NCBI GenBank assembly: GCA_039931245.1
Contig: JBDTSH010000006.1
Location: 1-64,000 of the forward strand
Length of the DNA stretch: 64,000 bases
Direction: 5' to 3'
Source of the DNA: UBA4729 sp039931245
Lineage (GTDB): Bacteria > Patescibacteriota > Saccharimonadia > Saccharimonadales > UBA4665
The notes below the pieces were generated by a model, which did not search any database, was not told where the DNA came from, and saw only the letters and a program-made list of their open reading frames with translations. Positions 33,742 through 41,061 of the stretch are shown in pieces. A program made the translations under genes and the position numbers. Each line of letters opens with the position of its first letter. Position 1 is the stretch's first letter.

Positions 33742-34386
33742 ATGACGAATCGACTCGCCGTCCGCCAACTGTCTTTTATGACGTCGAAGTGGTTCCTCGT
33801 GACGAGTGGACTGTTACTCGGGGCGGGCCTTGTCTTGGCGGTACGGTTTGTCAGCTACCAGCCGGCCCTCATCCACTACCACGCCAACTTTGCCGTCTAT
33901 ATACACGGCCAGCGCGAAACTTTTAAAGGGGCCCAATACTATCAGGAAGTTTCGATGTGCAGCAGCGACAACGGCCTCACTATACCTCAGCAACGAGCCC
34001 ACCTGCATGACAACAATAATAGCCTTATCCACGTCCATGACCACGCCGTGACGTGGGGGCAGTTCTTTGAAAACCTCGGTTGGTACGTCGGGCCGAACTT
34101 TATTCAAACCGCCGACGGCACGACCGACACGGCCGATGCCCAATCGAAGTTGCATATCGTGATCAACGGCGCTGACTACACCGACCTGACGCCCCTCACT
34201 AATACGGTCATCAAAGATCAAGATCGGCTCCTCGTCAGCTTCGGGGACATCGACGCGGCAACGCTTTCGACAGAATTTAAAACCGTCCCGTCGACGGCCC
34301 GCCAGGCCGACGTGACCCAGGACCCGGCCAGTTGTTCGGGAGCCGAGTCCGTCAGCACCCGCCAACGACTGCACCACCTGTTTTAA
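33742..34386 (+). CDS. Membrane-anchored histidine-rich protein, possible metal-binding, unknown function
   Basis: 214 aa. One hydrophobic anchor (about 16-36) precedes an extracytoplasmic domain rich in His: HYHANFAVYIHG, then AHLHDNNNSLIHVHDHAVTWG, with further His at KLHIVING. The clusters look like a metal-binding site. No family is assigned. TATAAT at 33729-33734 lies 7 nt before the ATG, whereas longer in-frame starts would overlap ruvA. It converges on ruvC with overlapping stops. Confidence 0.75.
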   Translation: MTNRLAVRQLSFMTSKWFLVTSGLLLGAGLVLAVRFVSYQPALIHYHANFAVYIHGQRETFKGAQYYQEVSMCSSDNGLTIPQQRAHLHDNNNSLIHVHDHAVTWGQFFENLGWYVGPNFIQTADGTTDTADAQSKLHIVINGADYTDLTPLTNTVIKDQDRLLVSFGDIDAATLSTEFKTVPSTARQADVTQDPASCSGAESVSTRQRLHHLF

Positions 34387-34853
34387 CGGACATTCATGGA
34401 ATGGGTAATAGCGGCGGCCAAGGCATCGGCGGCGTCATCGGGCCGCGGGATGTCCTTGAGCTTCAAGATAACGCGTACCATCTCTTGCATCTGCTTTTTA
34501 TCGGCACTACCGTAGCCGGTAATCGCCTGTTTAATTTGCATTGGCGTGTACTCGGCGATGGTCAGATGGGCCTGCATACCGGTAAGAAGGACGACGCCGC
34601 GGGCTTGAGCCACCGTCATGGCCGTCGTCACATTTCGGGCAAAAAAGAGTTTCTCGACCGACATGGCCGTCGGCTTGGTTTGGGCAATAATTTCCGACAG
34701 TTCTTGATATATCGTCAGTAGCCGAACGGCGTCATCCTCATGGACGGGGGTGCGAATCACGCCGGCGTCCACAAATATCGGCTGCCCTTTAATGAGATCG
34801 ATCACCCCAAAACCCAGAATTCCCGTCCCCGGGTCGATGCCCAAAATACGCAT
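34383..34853 (-). CDS. ruvC: Holliday junction resolvase RuvC
   Basis: 156 aa. All four acidic active-site residues are in context: IDPGTG (Asp7), SVEKLFF (Glu), and the C-terminal DDAADAL pair. RuvC nicks Holliday junctions symmetrically. AAAGGA lies upstream of the ATG. It follows yebC in the common yebC-ruvC arrangement. Confidence 0.96.
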   Translation of the reverse strand: MRILGIDPGTGILGFGVIDLIKGQPIFVDAGVIRTPVHEDDAVRLLTIYQELSEIIAQTKPTAMSVEKLFFARNVTTAMTVAQARGVVLLTGMQAHLTIAEYTPMQIKQAITGYGSADKKQMQEMVRVILKLKDIPRPDDAADALAAAITHSMNVR

Positions 34854-34901
34854 TCTCAGTCCTTTTGATTTCTTAAAATTGAGGGGGTAATTGCTCTCAT
34901 C

Positions 34902-35627
34902 CTAAATAAGAAATTCTTCGGCAATGTCAAAATTGACGTGGGTGTTGGTGACGTCATCAATTTCGTCGAGAGCGTCCATGAGGCGCATGATTTTGCCGGC
35001 GGTGGCTTCGTCGGTGACGGCGACGCTCGTGTTGGGGACATACGTCAGCTCGGCCTCGGAGATCTGGAGGCCGGCCCCTTTAAGTAGGTCGCGGACTTTG
35101 CCCAGATCTTTGGCGGCAGTATAGATGACCGACTCGTCGCCTTCGTCTTGGACATCTTCGGCGCCGGCATCGAGAGCCGCCATCAAAATGTCGTCGCCCG
35201 TCCCGTGGACGCGAATCATCCCCTTATGATCAAACTGGAAGGACACGGCCCCCTTTTCGGCGATATTGCCGCCGTGCTTATTGAAAGCCAGCCGGACTAA
35301 CGGGTAGGTCCGGTTGATGTTGTCGGTCGCAACCTCCACTAAAATTGCGCCCCCGCCCGGGCCGTAGCCTTCATATAATAACTCGTGCATTTGGGCGGCG
35401 TCTTTGTCTTTAATCCGGTCAATGGCCCGTTGAATATTATTGGCAGGCATATTGGCGGCCTTCGCTTTATCCATGGCCAACCGGAGGGCAAAGTTCATAT
35501 CCGGATCGGTGCCGCTGCGGGCCGCCAGGGCGATCGCGTTACCCAGCCTAGTAAAGGTGGCCCCGCGGGCGGCGTCTTTGACCCCTTTCTCGCGTTTGAT
35601 GGTTGACCATTTGGAGTGACCGCTCAT
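34902..35627 (-). CDS. yebC: YebC/PmpR-family protein
   Basis: 241 aa. The N-terminal MSGHSKWSTIK motif and GPGGGAILVEV...DNINRT segments are diagnostic. Members are either transcriptional regulators or translation factors relieving stalling on proline stretches. TATAAT lies about 50 nt upstream, and GGAAGGG provides an SD. Fewer than 50 bp separate it from ruvC. Confidence 0.95.
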   Translation of the reverse strand: MSGHSKWSTIKREKGVKDAARGATFTRLGNAIALAARSGTDPDMNFALRLAMDKAKAANMPANNIQRAIDRIKDKDAAQMHELLYEGYGPGGGAILVEVATDNINRTYPLVRLAFNKHGGNIAEKGAVSFQFDHKGMIRVHGTGDDILMAALDAGAEDVQDEGDESVIYTAAKDLGKVRDLLKGAGLQISEAELTYVPNTSVAVTDEATAGKIMRLMDALDEIDDVTNTHVNFDIAEEFLI

Positions 35628-35840
35628 TGTTAATTCCCTTCCATTGCCCTACTGTTCCACCAGTTTCTTATCTGTTATTATAGCACTTTCTGGGCGGAAA
35701 TTTAGAGATCTTCAGAGATTCTAGGCCCCCAGATGATCAAGTCCAGACCGCGTCGCTCCCGGTCGCCCGTCCGAGGTGATATTTAAGATATGGGCCTCTC
35801 ATGATCTGAGGATTAGGCCCTGGCGCTCCTGGCCAGCAGA

Positions 35841-35868
35841 TTGACTTTTAACCAAAAATACGGATAAT
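35841..35868 (+). promoter_or_regulatory. Promoter of tRNA-Lys
   Basis: TTGACT (35841-35846) and GATAAT (35863-35868) are 16 bp apart, giving a leader of about 40 nt before the tRNA. Confidence 0.65.
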
Positions 35869-35914
35869 GTAAGGAGTTATTTCTATTATTTATGGAAACA
35901 AACCACACTTTTGA

Positions 35915-35991
35915 GGGCCCATAGCTCAGCCGGTTAGAGCACCTGCCTTTTAAGCAGGGTGTCGTGGGTTCGAGTCCCACTGGGCCCTCCA
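35915..35991 (+). tRNA. tRNA-Lys (TTT)
   Basis: Full cloverleaf. Acceptor GGGCCCA pairs with TGGGCCC, the D-arm is GCTCAGCCGGTTAGAGC, the anticodon loop is CTTTTAA (TTT), and the T-loop is TTCGAGT. The discriminator base is T73, unusual for tRNA-Lys; CCA is encoded. Confidence 0.96.
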
Positions 35992-36000
35992 AGCATTGCG

Positions 36001-36031
36001 AATAATACTATTAGATGGTATTATTTTTTTT
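36001..36031 (+). terminator. Terminator of tRNA-Lys, overlapping the next promoter
   Basis: AATAATAC and GTATTATT form a perfect 8-bp stem with an 8-T tail. The descending arm contains TATTAT (36019-36024), the -10 of the following gene, and the T tract is the spacer to its ATG. Confidence 0.85.
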
Positions 36032-36319
36032 ATGTCAGCTGAAACCAAACCAGATTTCTCTACAAAGCCCTCTCTAGCCTTGAAAATAAAAAGGGCTATT
36101 TTCGCAGCAGGAGTCGTTTATGGAGGTGTGAATGCCTTAATAGATCTTGGTGGTGGCCTTGAAGCTCACCACATTGCAAGTAGTTCGCTGGCAAGCGCAA
36201 CAGAGCACCAGAGTGCCACACATGACGAGCAAGATGCCTTTCATGATGCAGAGAAACAGGCCCTCATTGCCGTGATTGGAGCGGCTGGCCTAGCCTATAC
36301 CCGCAAAAGAGATAGTTAG
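36032..36319 (+). CDS. Small membrane-associated protein, unknown function
   Basis: 95 aa. Two weakly hydrophobic segments (about 19-38 and 74-88) flank a polar region rich in His, Asp and Glu (EHQSATHDEQDAFHDAEKQ). TATTAT lies 7 nt before this ATG, so it is leaderless; earlier in-frame codons lie in the tRNA terminator. The gene is AT-richer than its surroundings. No family is recognised. Confidence 0.65.
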   Translation: MSAETKPDFSTKPSLALKIKRAIFAAGVVYGGVNALIDLGGGLEAHHIASSSLASATEHQSATHDEQDAFHDAEKQALIAVIGAAGLAYTRKRDS

Positions 36320-36405
36320 TTTAAGGAACTGCTAAATATACCCTTCTTTGTAGGTAATTAAATTGCCATAGTATTACACAAGCCTCTCCAAGCATAATCA
36401 TTATG

Positions 36406-36431
36406 AAAGACTACGTTTGGAGTCTTTTTTT
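36406..36431 (+). terminator. Terminator of the 95-aa protein gene
   Basis: AAGACT and AGTCTT form a stem with loop ACGTTTGG followed by TTTTT. TACAAT, the -10 of the next gene, begins 7 bp later. Confidence 0.85.
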
Positions 36432-36449
36432 GTTTGGTACAATGTTGGG

Positions 36450-37223
36450 ATGTACAAGACGTTTACCGCGGCTGATTACCGAAAGCATCACAAGCTGCCC
36501 GCAGACTATGCGGTTGAGGGCTTTATAATAGTCGGGACTTTTCACCCCGGACCATACGACCAGCTGAAAGATGAGCTCATGAAGCTACCCGTACCGGTTG
36601 ACTACAGCCGCACGCTGGCCGGTCCTTATTTCGAACCAATTCTGGAGTTTGCCGTCAAGGGAAAACGATACTGGTTCGCCGTTGCCTATGGCGGCACGAT
36701 GCTCAGCGAGTGGACTCATCTGGCGTGTTTATTCGGCAGTAAAACTAACATAGTAATCGGCAGCTGTGGTGGCCTATTAGCCACGGCCGATTCACCAGAA
36801 ATTATCGTACCGACCTACGCCTATGCCGACGAAAGTGCCACGCGTCTATATGAGCCGGCTGCTCACAATCGGCATGCCGCTGATAAAAGCTTATCTCTCC
36901 GACTCATTAATAAATTAGAAACAAAACATAAAGTTTGGCATGGCCCGACGATTACCTGCCAAGCGATGATGGCTGAAACATGGGGAGACATTCAGACTTG
37001 GTCGAAAGCGGGCTTCTACGCCGTCGAGATGGAGGCAGCGACTGTTTTTGCCGTGTCGAACTATTTCGCTATTCCCTCAGCAGCACTTTTAGTCATCGGT
37101 GATAATTTAGTGCAAGAGAAGACTGTGCTTGACGTTAATTATGAATCGGGAAGTGTCACAAGGCAGGGCGTCCGCCGCGATCTACTGACGGCCGCCCTAC
37201 GGGACATATTGGCAATCAGCTGA
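36450..37223 (+). CDS. Nucleoside phosphorylase family protein (PNP/UDP family)
   Basis: 257 aa. The phosphorylase-superfamily core is visible: AYGGTMLSEWTHLA, VIGSCGGL, and the ribose-binding VEMEAATVFAVSNYFAIPSAALLVIGDNL with the base-contacting Asp. It should cleave purine or uridine nucleosides with phosphate to free base and ribose-1-phosphate, salvage expected in an auxotrophic CPR. The start is set at 36450 because TACAAT lies 6 nt upstream. It is monocistronic. Confidence 0.85.
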   Translation: MYKTFTAADYRKHHKLPADYAVEGFIIVGTFHPGPYDQLKDELMKLPVPVDYSRTLAGPYFEPILEFAVKGKRYWFAVAYGGTMLSEWTHLACLFGSKTNIVIGSCGGLLATADSPEIIVPTYAYADESATRLYEPAAHNRHAADKSLSLRLINKLETKHKVWHGPTITCQAMMAETWGDIQTWSKAGFYAVEMEAATVFAVSNYFAIPSAALLVIGDNLVQEKTVLDVNYESGSVTRQGVRRDLLTAALRDILAIS

Positions 37224-37353
37224 CAAAAAACCTCCGAGCTATCCTATCGATTACCTTTCCATAAAGTGCACCGAGGCCCTTTTTCACATACTCATAAGCA
37301 AACCGGGGTCTACTAAATAGGCAGCCGCCTGAGGGCTCGTTTGTACTATAAAA

Positions 37354-37617
37354 TTATGTCGACAAATACTTCGCTGTGACGTGGTTCTGATTGATGCCGT
37401 TCACGAGATTGGTATAACCCATCGATTGCAGAATATTTATTGACACCGCCGAACGACTTCCCGATCGGCAATAAAGTATCAGTTCGGTATCTTTGGGTAC
37501 GCCTGCTAGTTTCGTGGCACCCGCCATCAGCTTGGAAGGGGGTATGTTTATCGCCCCCCGCACGTGGCCCATCATAAATTCAAAAGGTTCGCGAACATCG
37601 ATTATCATTTGGCTCAT
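37354..37617 (-). CDS. Single-domain rhodanese
   Basis: 87 aa. IIDVREPFEFMMGHVRGAINIP opens the domain, and the active-site loop is CRSGSRS with catalytic Cys. It transfers sulfane sulfur or reduces oxidised thiols. It is divergent from the Fur-family gene across a shared 105-bp regulatory region containing a 7-bp tandem repeat and the Fur-box-like operator, so the two are probably coregulated. GGAGGAG gives a good SD. Confidence 0.92.
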   Translation of the reverse strand: MSQMIIDVREPFEFMMGHVRGAINIPPSKLMAGATKLAGVPKDTELILYCRSGSRSAVSINILQSMGYTNLVNGINQNHVTAKYLST

Positions 37618-37651
37618 ATTTTCTCCTCCAATTACATACTAATTTTCGTAC

Positions 37652-37672
37652 CTATACTCTATACTCTATACT
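37652..37672. repeat. Three tandem CTATACT heptamers in a divergent promoter
   Basis: CTATACT occurs three times without a gap, each unit containing TATACT, the preferred -10 hexamer of this genome. It lies between the rhodanese and Fur-family genes, next to the operator. Confidence 0.8.
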
Positions 37673-37674
37673 AT

Positions 37675-37689
37675 TGTAAATCATTTACA
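37675..37689. promoter_or_regulatory. Fur-family operator (7-1-7 palindrome)
   Basis: TGTAAAT-C-ATTTACA is a perfect 7-1-7 inverted repeat, the architecture of Fur/PerR/Zur boxes. Its right half contains TTTACA, the -35 of the Fur-family gene, 17 bp before TATACT (37707-37712), so binding should block that promoter. Confidence 0.75.
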
Positions 37690-37722
37690 TTAGCAAGAAT
37701 TGGGAATATACTGGTGGCTATT

Positions 37723-38124
37723 ATGCCCCTACTAGCCGTTCAACAACGTGAAACGAAATATTGCCGCGCCATTAGGCAGGCCCTCCGGATTAAAGGCCAC
37801 GCCACGAATAGTGAACTCCTGGCGTTAGTGCGGAAATCGTTCCCTGATGTGAGTGCCACGACTATTCACCGGGCGACGGCCCGCCTGGCGGCCCGCGCCG
37901 AAATTAGCCTGGCGCCGGCCGCTCTGGACGGTGCGATGCGCTACGACGCTACCGCGACGCCCCATGATCACTTCCTGTGCTCGGCCTGCGCGATGCTCCG
38001 GGACACGGACGTCAAAAACAAAGTCATTCCCCTTCTAGAAGCGTCCATCGGCGACTGCAGTATTTCGGGCCAACTGACGATTAGTGGAATTTGTCAAAAA
38101 TGTAGTGCCAAGGGATTGGCGTGA
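37723..38124 (+). CDS. Fur-family metalloregulator (PerR/Zur-like)
   Basis: 133 aa. The N-terminal winged helix (CRAIRQALRIKGHATNSELLALV...VSATTIHRATARL) is followed by HDHFLCSACAMLRD (His81, Asp82, His83, Cys86, Cys89) and GICQKC (Cys124, Cys127), the structural Zn(Cys)4 site of the PerR/Zur group. Peroxide sensing is suggested by its operon partners. TATACT lies 10 nt before the ATG at 37723. An autoregulatory operator overlaps its -35. The next gene overlaps its stop. Confidence 0.88.
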   Translation: MPLLAVQQRETKYCRAIRQALRIKGHATNSELLALVRKSFPDVSATTIHRATARLAARAEISLAPAALDGAMRYDATATPHDHFLCSACAMLRDTDVKNKVIPLLEASIGDCSISGQLTISGICQKCSAKGLA

Positions 38125-38516
38125 AATTCGGACTAATACTGGTTGCCGTGGTGGCGGCGTTTGCCGGCATATTATTTTTTACGTCCGGCAACACCAAGCC
38201 GACAGCGAGCCTGACATTCAAAACGGTGGCCGCCGACGTGTCTCATGGTGGTCAACTGATCGATGTCAGAACGCCGGCCGAGTTTGCCAGCGGCCATATC
38301 GCCGGAGCGGTGAATCTCTCCCTTCAGGATATGCAAATAAATAAACTGCCGGCCGTGGCGAAAACCCAACCAGTGTACGTCTACTGCCACAGCGGGAATC
38401 GCTCCGGCCAAGCCACCGTGATACTCAAAGCCGCCGGCTATCGGGTCATCGATCTCGGTGCCATCACGCACGTGGAATCAATCGGTGGGGCCTTAACTAC
38501 TAACCCGAAAGGATAA
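38121..38516 (+). CDS. Membrane-anchored rhodanese
   Basis: 131 aa from GTG. A hydrophobic anchor (residues 4-21) is followed by a rhodanese domain facing outward with active-site CHSGNRSG and LIDVRTPAEFASGHIAGAVNLS. GTGA overlaps the stop of the Fur-family gene, showing translational coupling. Together with the cytoplasmic rhodanese it forms an inside/outside pair around one regulator. Confidence 0.9.
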   Translation: MKFGLILVAVVAAFAGILFFTSGNTKPTASLTFKTVAADVSHGGQLIDVRTPAEFASGHIAGAVNLSLQDMQINKLPAVAKTQPVYVYCHSGNRSGQATVILKAAGYRVIDLGAITHVESIGGALTTNPKG

Positions 38517-38521
38517 TAGCT

Positions 38522-38776
38522 GTGAAAATAACCGTCTATAGCACCCGGACATGCCCGTACTGCAGTATGCTAAAAGGCTGGCTCGATGATAAGTCAGTCA
38601 CCTACACCGCCTACAATATTGATGAAAACCCCTATGCCGCCCAAATGATGGTCCAAGCTAGTGGCCAGCGGGGCGTGCCGTTCAGCACGATTGAACTCGA
38701 TGATGGTACCGTTGAGAAGATCCTCGGTTTCGACCGGCCTCGTTTTGAAGCGGTCCTGAAAACGACAAACGCCTAA
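38522..38776 (+). CDS. Glutaredoxin (NrdH/Grx type)
   Basis: 84 aa from GTG. The redox centre CPYC (residues 11-14), VPFSTIELDDG cis-Pro region and GFDRPRFEAVL end are complete. It lies 5 bp after the anchored rhodanese and reduces disulphides in the cytoplasm. Confidence 0.94.
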   Translation: MKITVYSTRTCPYCSMLKGWLDDKSVTYTAYNIDENPYAAQMMVQASGQRGVPFSTIELDDGTVEKILGFDRPRFEAVLKTTNA

Positions 38777-38792
38777 AAACTCGTCATAGCGT

Positions 38793-39293
38793 ATGAAATT
38801 TTTACGATTTATAGCCAAAGCCACTGCTCACCCTGGAGTCGCTGAACGTGACAAGGCTACCGCCTTCAGCTATGTCGCCCTGCAAGCCGTGCTACTGTCC
38901 GTATTGTTACTGGTGAACCTTCGCGGAGGCTTTGAAATTAAAAAGTTGCTTGTCATTGGCACCATATTCGAATGGTCGGGAGGGCTCGGCATCCTGATAG
39001 CGGCCTATAGTATTCGCACGTCACTAACCGCCCTGCCCCTCCCGAAAGAACACGGAAAGTTAGCCACAAGAGGGCTGTATCGCTACGTGCGGCACCCGAT
39101 GTACTCCAGCGTCTTGCTGCTGTCGCTTGGTAGTGCCCTGCTGAGCGGGCAAGCTTTCAAATACCTGCTCGTCGGGGCGCTCGCCGGATTGTTTTACTAC
39201 AAATCAGTCTACGAAGAACGTTATTTGACCGCCAAGTACCCGGGCTACCAAGCCTACGCGAAAAAGACGGGCCGTTTCATACCTTTTCTGTAA
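38793..39293 (+). CDS. Isoprenylcysteine methyltransferase-like (ICMT/PEMT family) membrane protein
   Basis: 166 aa, four or five membrane segments. The C-terminal SAM-binding signature GLYRYVRHPMYSS...YEERYLTAKYPGYQAYAKKTGRFIP is diagnostic of the family. The bacterial substrate is unknown. It is the last gene of the Fur-family operon. Confidence 0.87.
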   Translation: MKFLRFIAKATAHPGVAERDKATAFSYVALQAVLLSVLLLVNLRGGFEIKKLLVIGTIFEWSGGLGILIAAYSIRTSLTALPLPKEHGKLATRGLYRYVRHPMYSSVLLLSLGSALLSGQAFKYLLVGALAGLFYYKSVYEERYLTAKYPGYQAYAKKTGRFIPFL

Positions 39294-39306
39294 CGCAACT
39301 TTGAGG

Positions 39307-40995
39307 CTAGCTAGCCGAACGGGGACTGACGAAAACAACTGCTTCATGGGGGCGCAGGTGGACTTTGCCGTTTGGGCTGGACAGTGATTTTGTGCGGGCG
39401 TCAGAAGAAAGGACAAAGTCGCCGAGCGGAGACTCCGCCGGCAGATTGACGTTTTGGGTCGTGGGTGAGAAGTTCACGAGTACCGTGTACTGTTCAGCCG
39501 CCCCGCCCCGAACATAGCCAAGCACCTTCGAGTTAGCCGTCGTGATTACCCTAAATTCTGGGCGCCGTAACGATTCGGATTGGTCGCGTAACTGGCCCAG
39601 CTGTCGATAGAGCGACAAAAAGGAATCGGGATCGAGTGATTCGGTCTCGATGTTGTGCGTCGGGTAATTAGCGGCAACGGGGAGCCAGGTCTTGGCGGCG
39701 GTTGAAAAGCCGGCATTCTGGCCCGCGGTCCACTGCAGCGGCGTGCGCTCCGGATCTCGCCCCGCTCCGCCTTGGGCACCGGGGTCTTGAATTTGATCGA
39801 GCGGAATTTCGCCGTTTTTCATGCCAATTTCGTCACCGTTATAAATAAAGACCATGCCGGGCAGAGTGAGGAGCATTACGGCGGCACTGCGGGCCGCTGA
39901 TTCGCCAAGCCGAGTCACCAAGCGATGCTGATCGTGATTGCCAAAAGCATAGCTCGCCACACAGAGGGGGCTCAATGAGTCGAGGGCGCTATGGAAAGGT
40001 TCTAGGAAGGATCGCCAGGCCTCGGCTTGCCAGGGCAAACTAAAGCCCTCAAAATTAAACGGAGCGGCTACGGCCGGGTCCATGCCTTTGTAGAAGTCCA
40101 GGTATTCCGCGACCGGATGGGAAGTGTCAGGGTAGGCCTCGGTGACCATGAACCGTTCGGACTGCTGATATTTCGCTTCCTTTAACACGGCCGCCAATTC
40201 CGCGAGGTAGGCGTACAACGGCGGCCAGCCGTGATTATTGACATGCTGGAGGGCTCCGTAACGCGAATCTTTGCCCGCGACGTAGTGCGGGTTAACCGGG
40301 TCGTCCCGAAATAACGGATCCTTGGCCATAAAGTGGACAGCGTCGACTCGAAAACCATCGACGCCCTTGTCCAGCCAAAAGCGCATGGCCTGCTTGATGG
40401 CATCGTGGACTGCCGGGTTGCTCCAATTGAGGTCCGGCTGGCGGACATCGAAGCTGTGCAGATAAAATTGCTGGCGAGCCGGTTCCCACTCCCACGCTGA
40501 ACCGCCCGTTAATACTTCCACCCAGTTATTGGGCGGCAACGGTTGGCCGGCGCTGTCATGGCCGACGGCATCGCGCCAAATGTACCAATCCGAGTAATGG
40601 CCTTCGCGGGACTGCCGCGATTGGCGAAACCACTTGTGCTCATCGGAGGTGTGGTTGGGCACGAGGTCGATAATGACTCGAAGATCGCGGGCGTGGGCCT
40701 GGTCAAGTAATTCGGCGACGTCGGCCAGGTTGCCAAAGATGGGGTCGACATCACAATAGTCGGCGACGTCGTAGCCAAAATCAGCCATCGGTGAGGGATA
40801 AAACGGCGACAACCAAATGGCGTTGACGCCGAGGCCTTTAATATAATCTAGCTTGTGGGTGATGCCCGGTATATCACCAATACCGTCACCGTCGGAGTCG
40901 TAAAAACTGCGGGGATATATTTGGTAGACAATGGCGCCTTCTGGCCAACGGCCGGGCGAAGATTGGGTGGTTCCGGAGGGGTGTAATGTGCTCAT
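39307..40995 (-). CDS. GH13 alpha-glucosidase (oligo-1,6-glucosidase/trehalulose-type)
   Basis: 562 aa, full length. GH13 regions are clear: EGAIVYQIYPRSFYDSDGDGIGDIPGI, DLVPNHTS, GFRVDAVHFM (Asp nucleophile), VTEAYPD (Glu acid) and FGNHDQHR (Asp). QIYPRSFYDSDGDGIGD indicates the exo-acting alpha-1,4/1,6-glucosidase group. No signal peptide is seen, so it is cytoplasmic. TATGCT lies 6 nt upstream of the ATG. It lies downstream of a branching-enzyme-like gene; the pair could process stored glycogen or imported maltodextrin. Confidence 0.93.
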   Translation of the reverse strand: MSTLHPSGTTQSSPGRWPEGAIVYQIYPRSFYDSDGDGIGDIPGITHKLDYIKGLGVNAIWLSPFYPSPMADFGYDVADYCDVDPIFGNLADVAELLDQAHARDLRVIIDLVPNHTSDEHKWFRQSRQSREGHYSDWYIWRDAVGHDSAGQPLPPNNWVEVLTGGSAWEWEPARQQFYLHSFDVRQPDLNWSNPAVHDAIKQAMRFWLDKGVDGFRVDAVHFMAKDPLFRDDPVNPHYVAGKDSRYGALQHVNNHGWPPLYAYLAELAAVLKEAKYQQSERFMVTEAYPDTSHPVAEYLDFYKGMDPAVAAPFNFEGFSLPWQAEAWRSFLEPFHSALDSLSPLCVASYAFGNHDQHRLVTRLGESAARSAAVMLLTLPGMVFIYNGDEIGMKNGEIPLDQIQDPGAQGGAGRDPERTPLQWTAGQNAGFSTAAKTWLPVAANYPTHNIETESLDPDSFLSLYRQLGQLRDQSESLRRPEFRVITTANSKVLGYVRGGAAEQYTVLVNFSPTTQNVNLPAESPLGDFVLSSDARTKSLSSPNGKVHLRPHEAVVFVSPRSAS

Positions 40996-41061
40996 AGCTC
41001 TAGCATAAAGCCAAAGGCATGAAGTTCCAAGTCACGGCCGGAAAATGCCCGACTACCCCGC

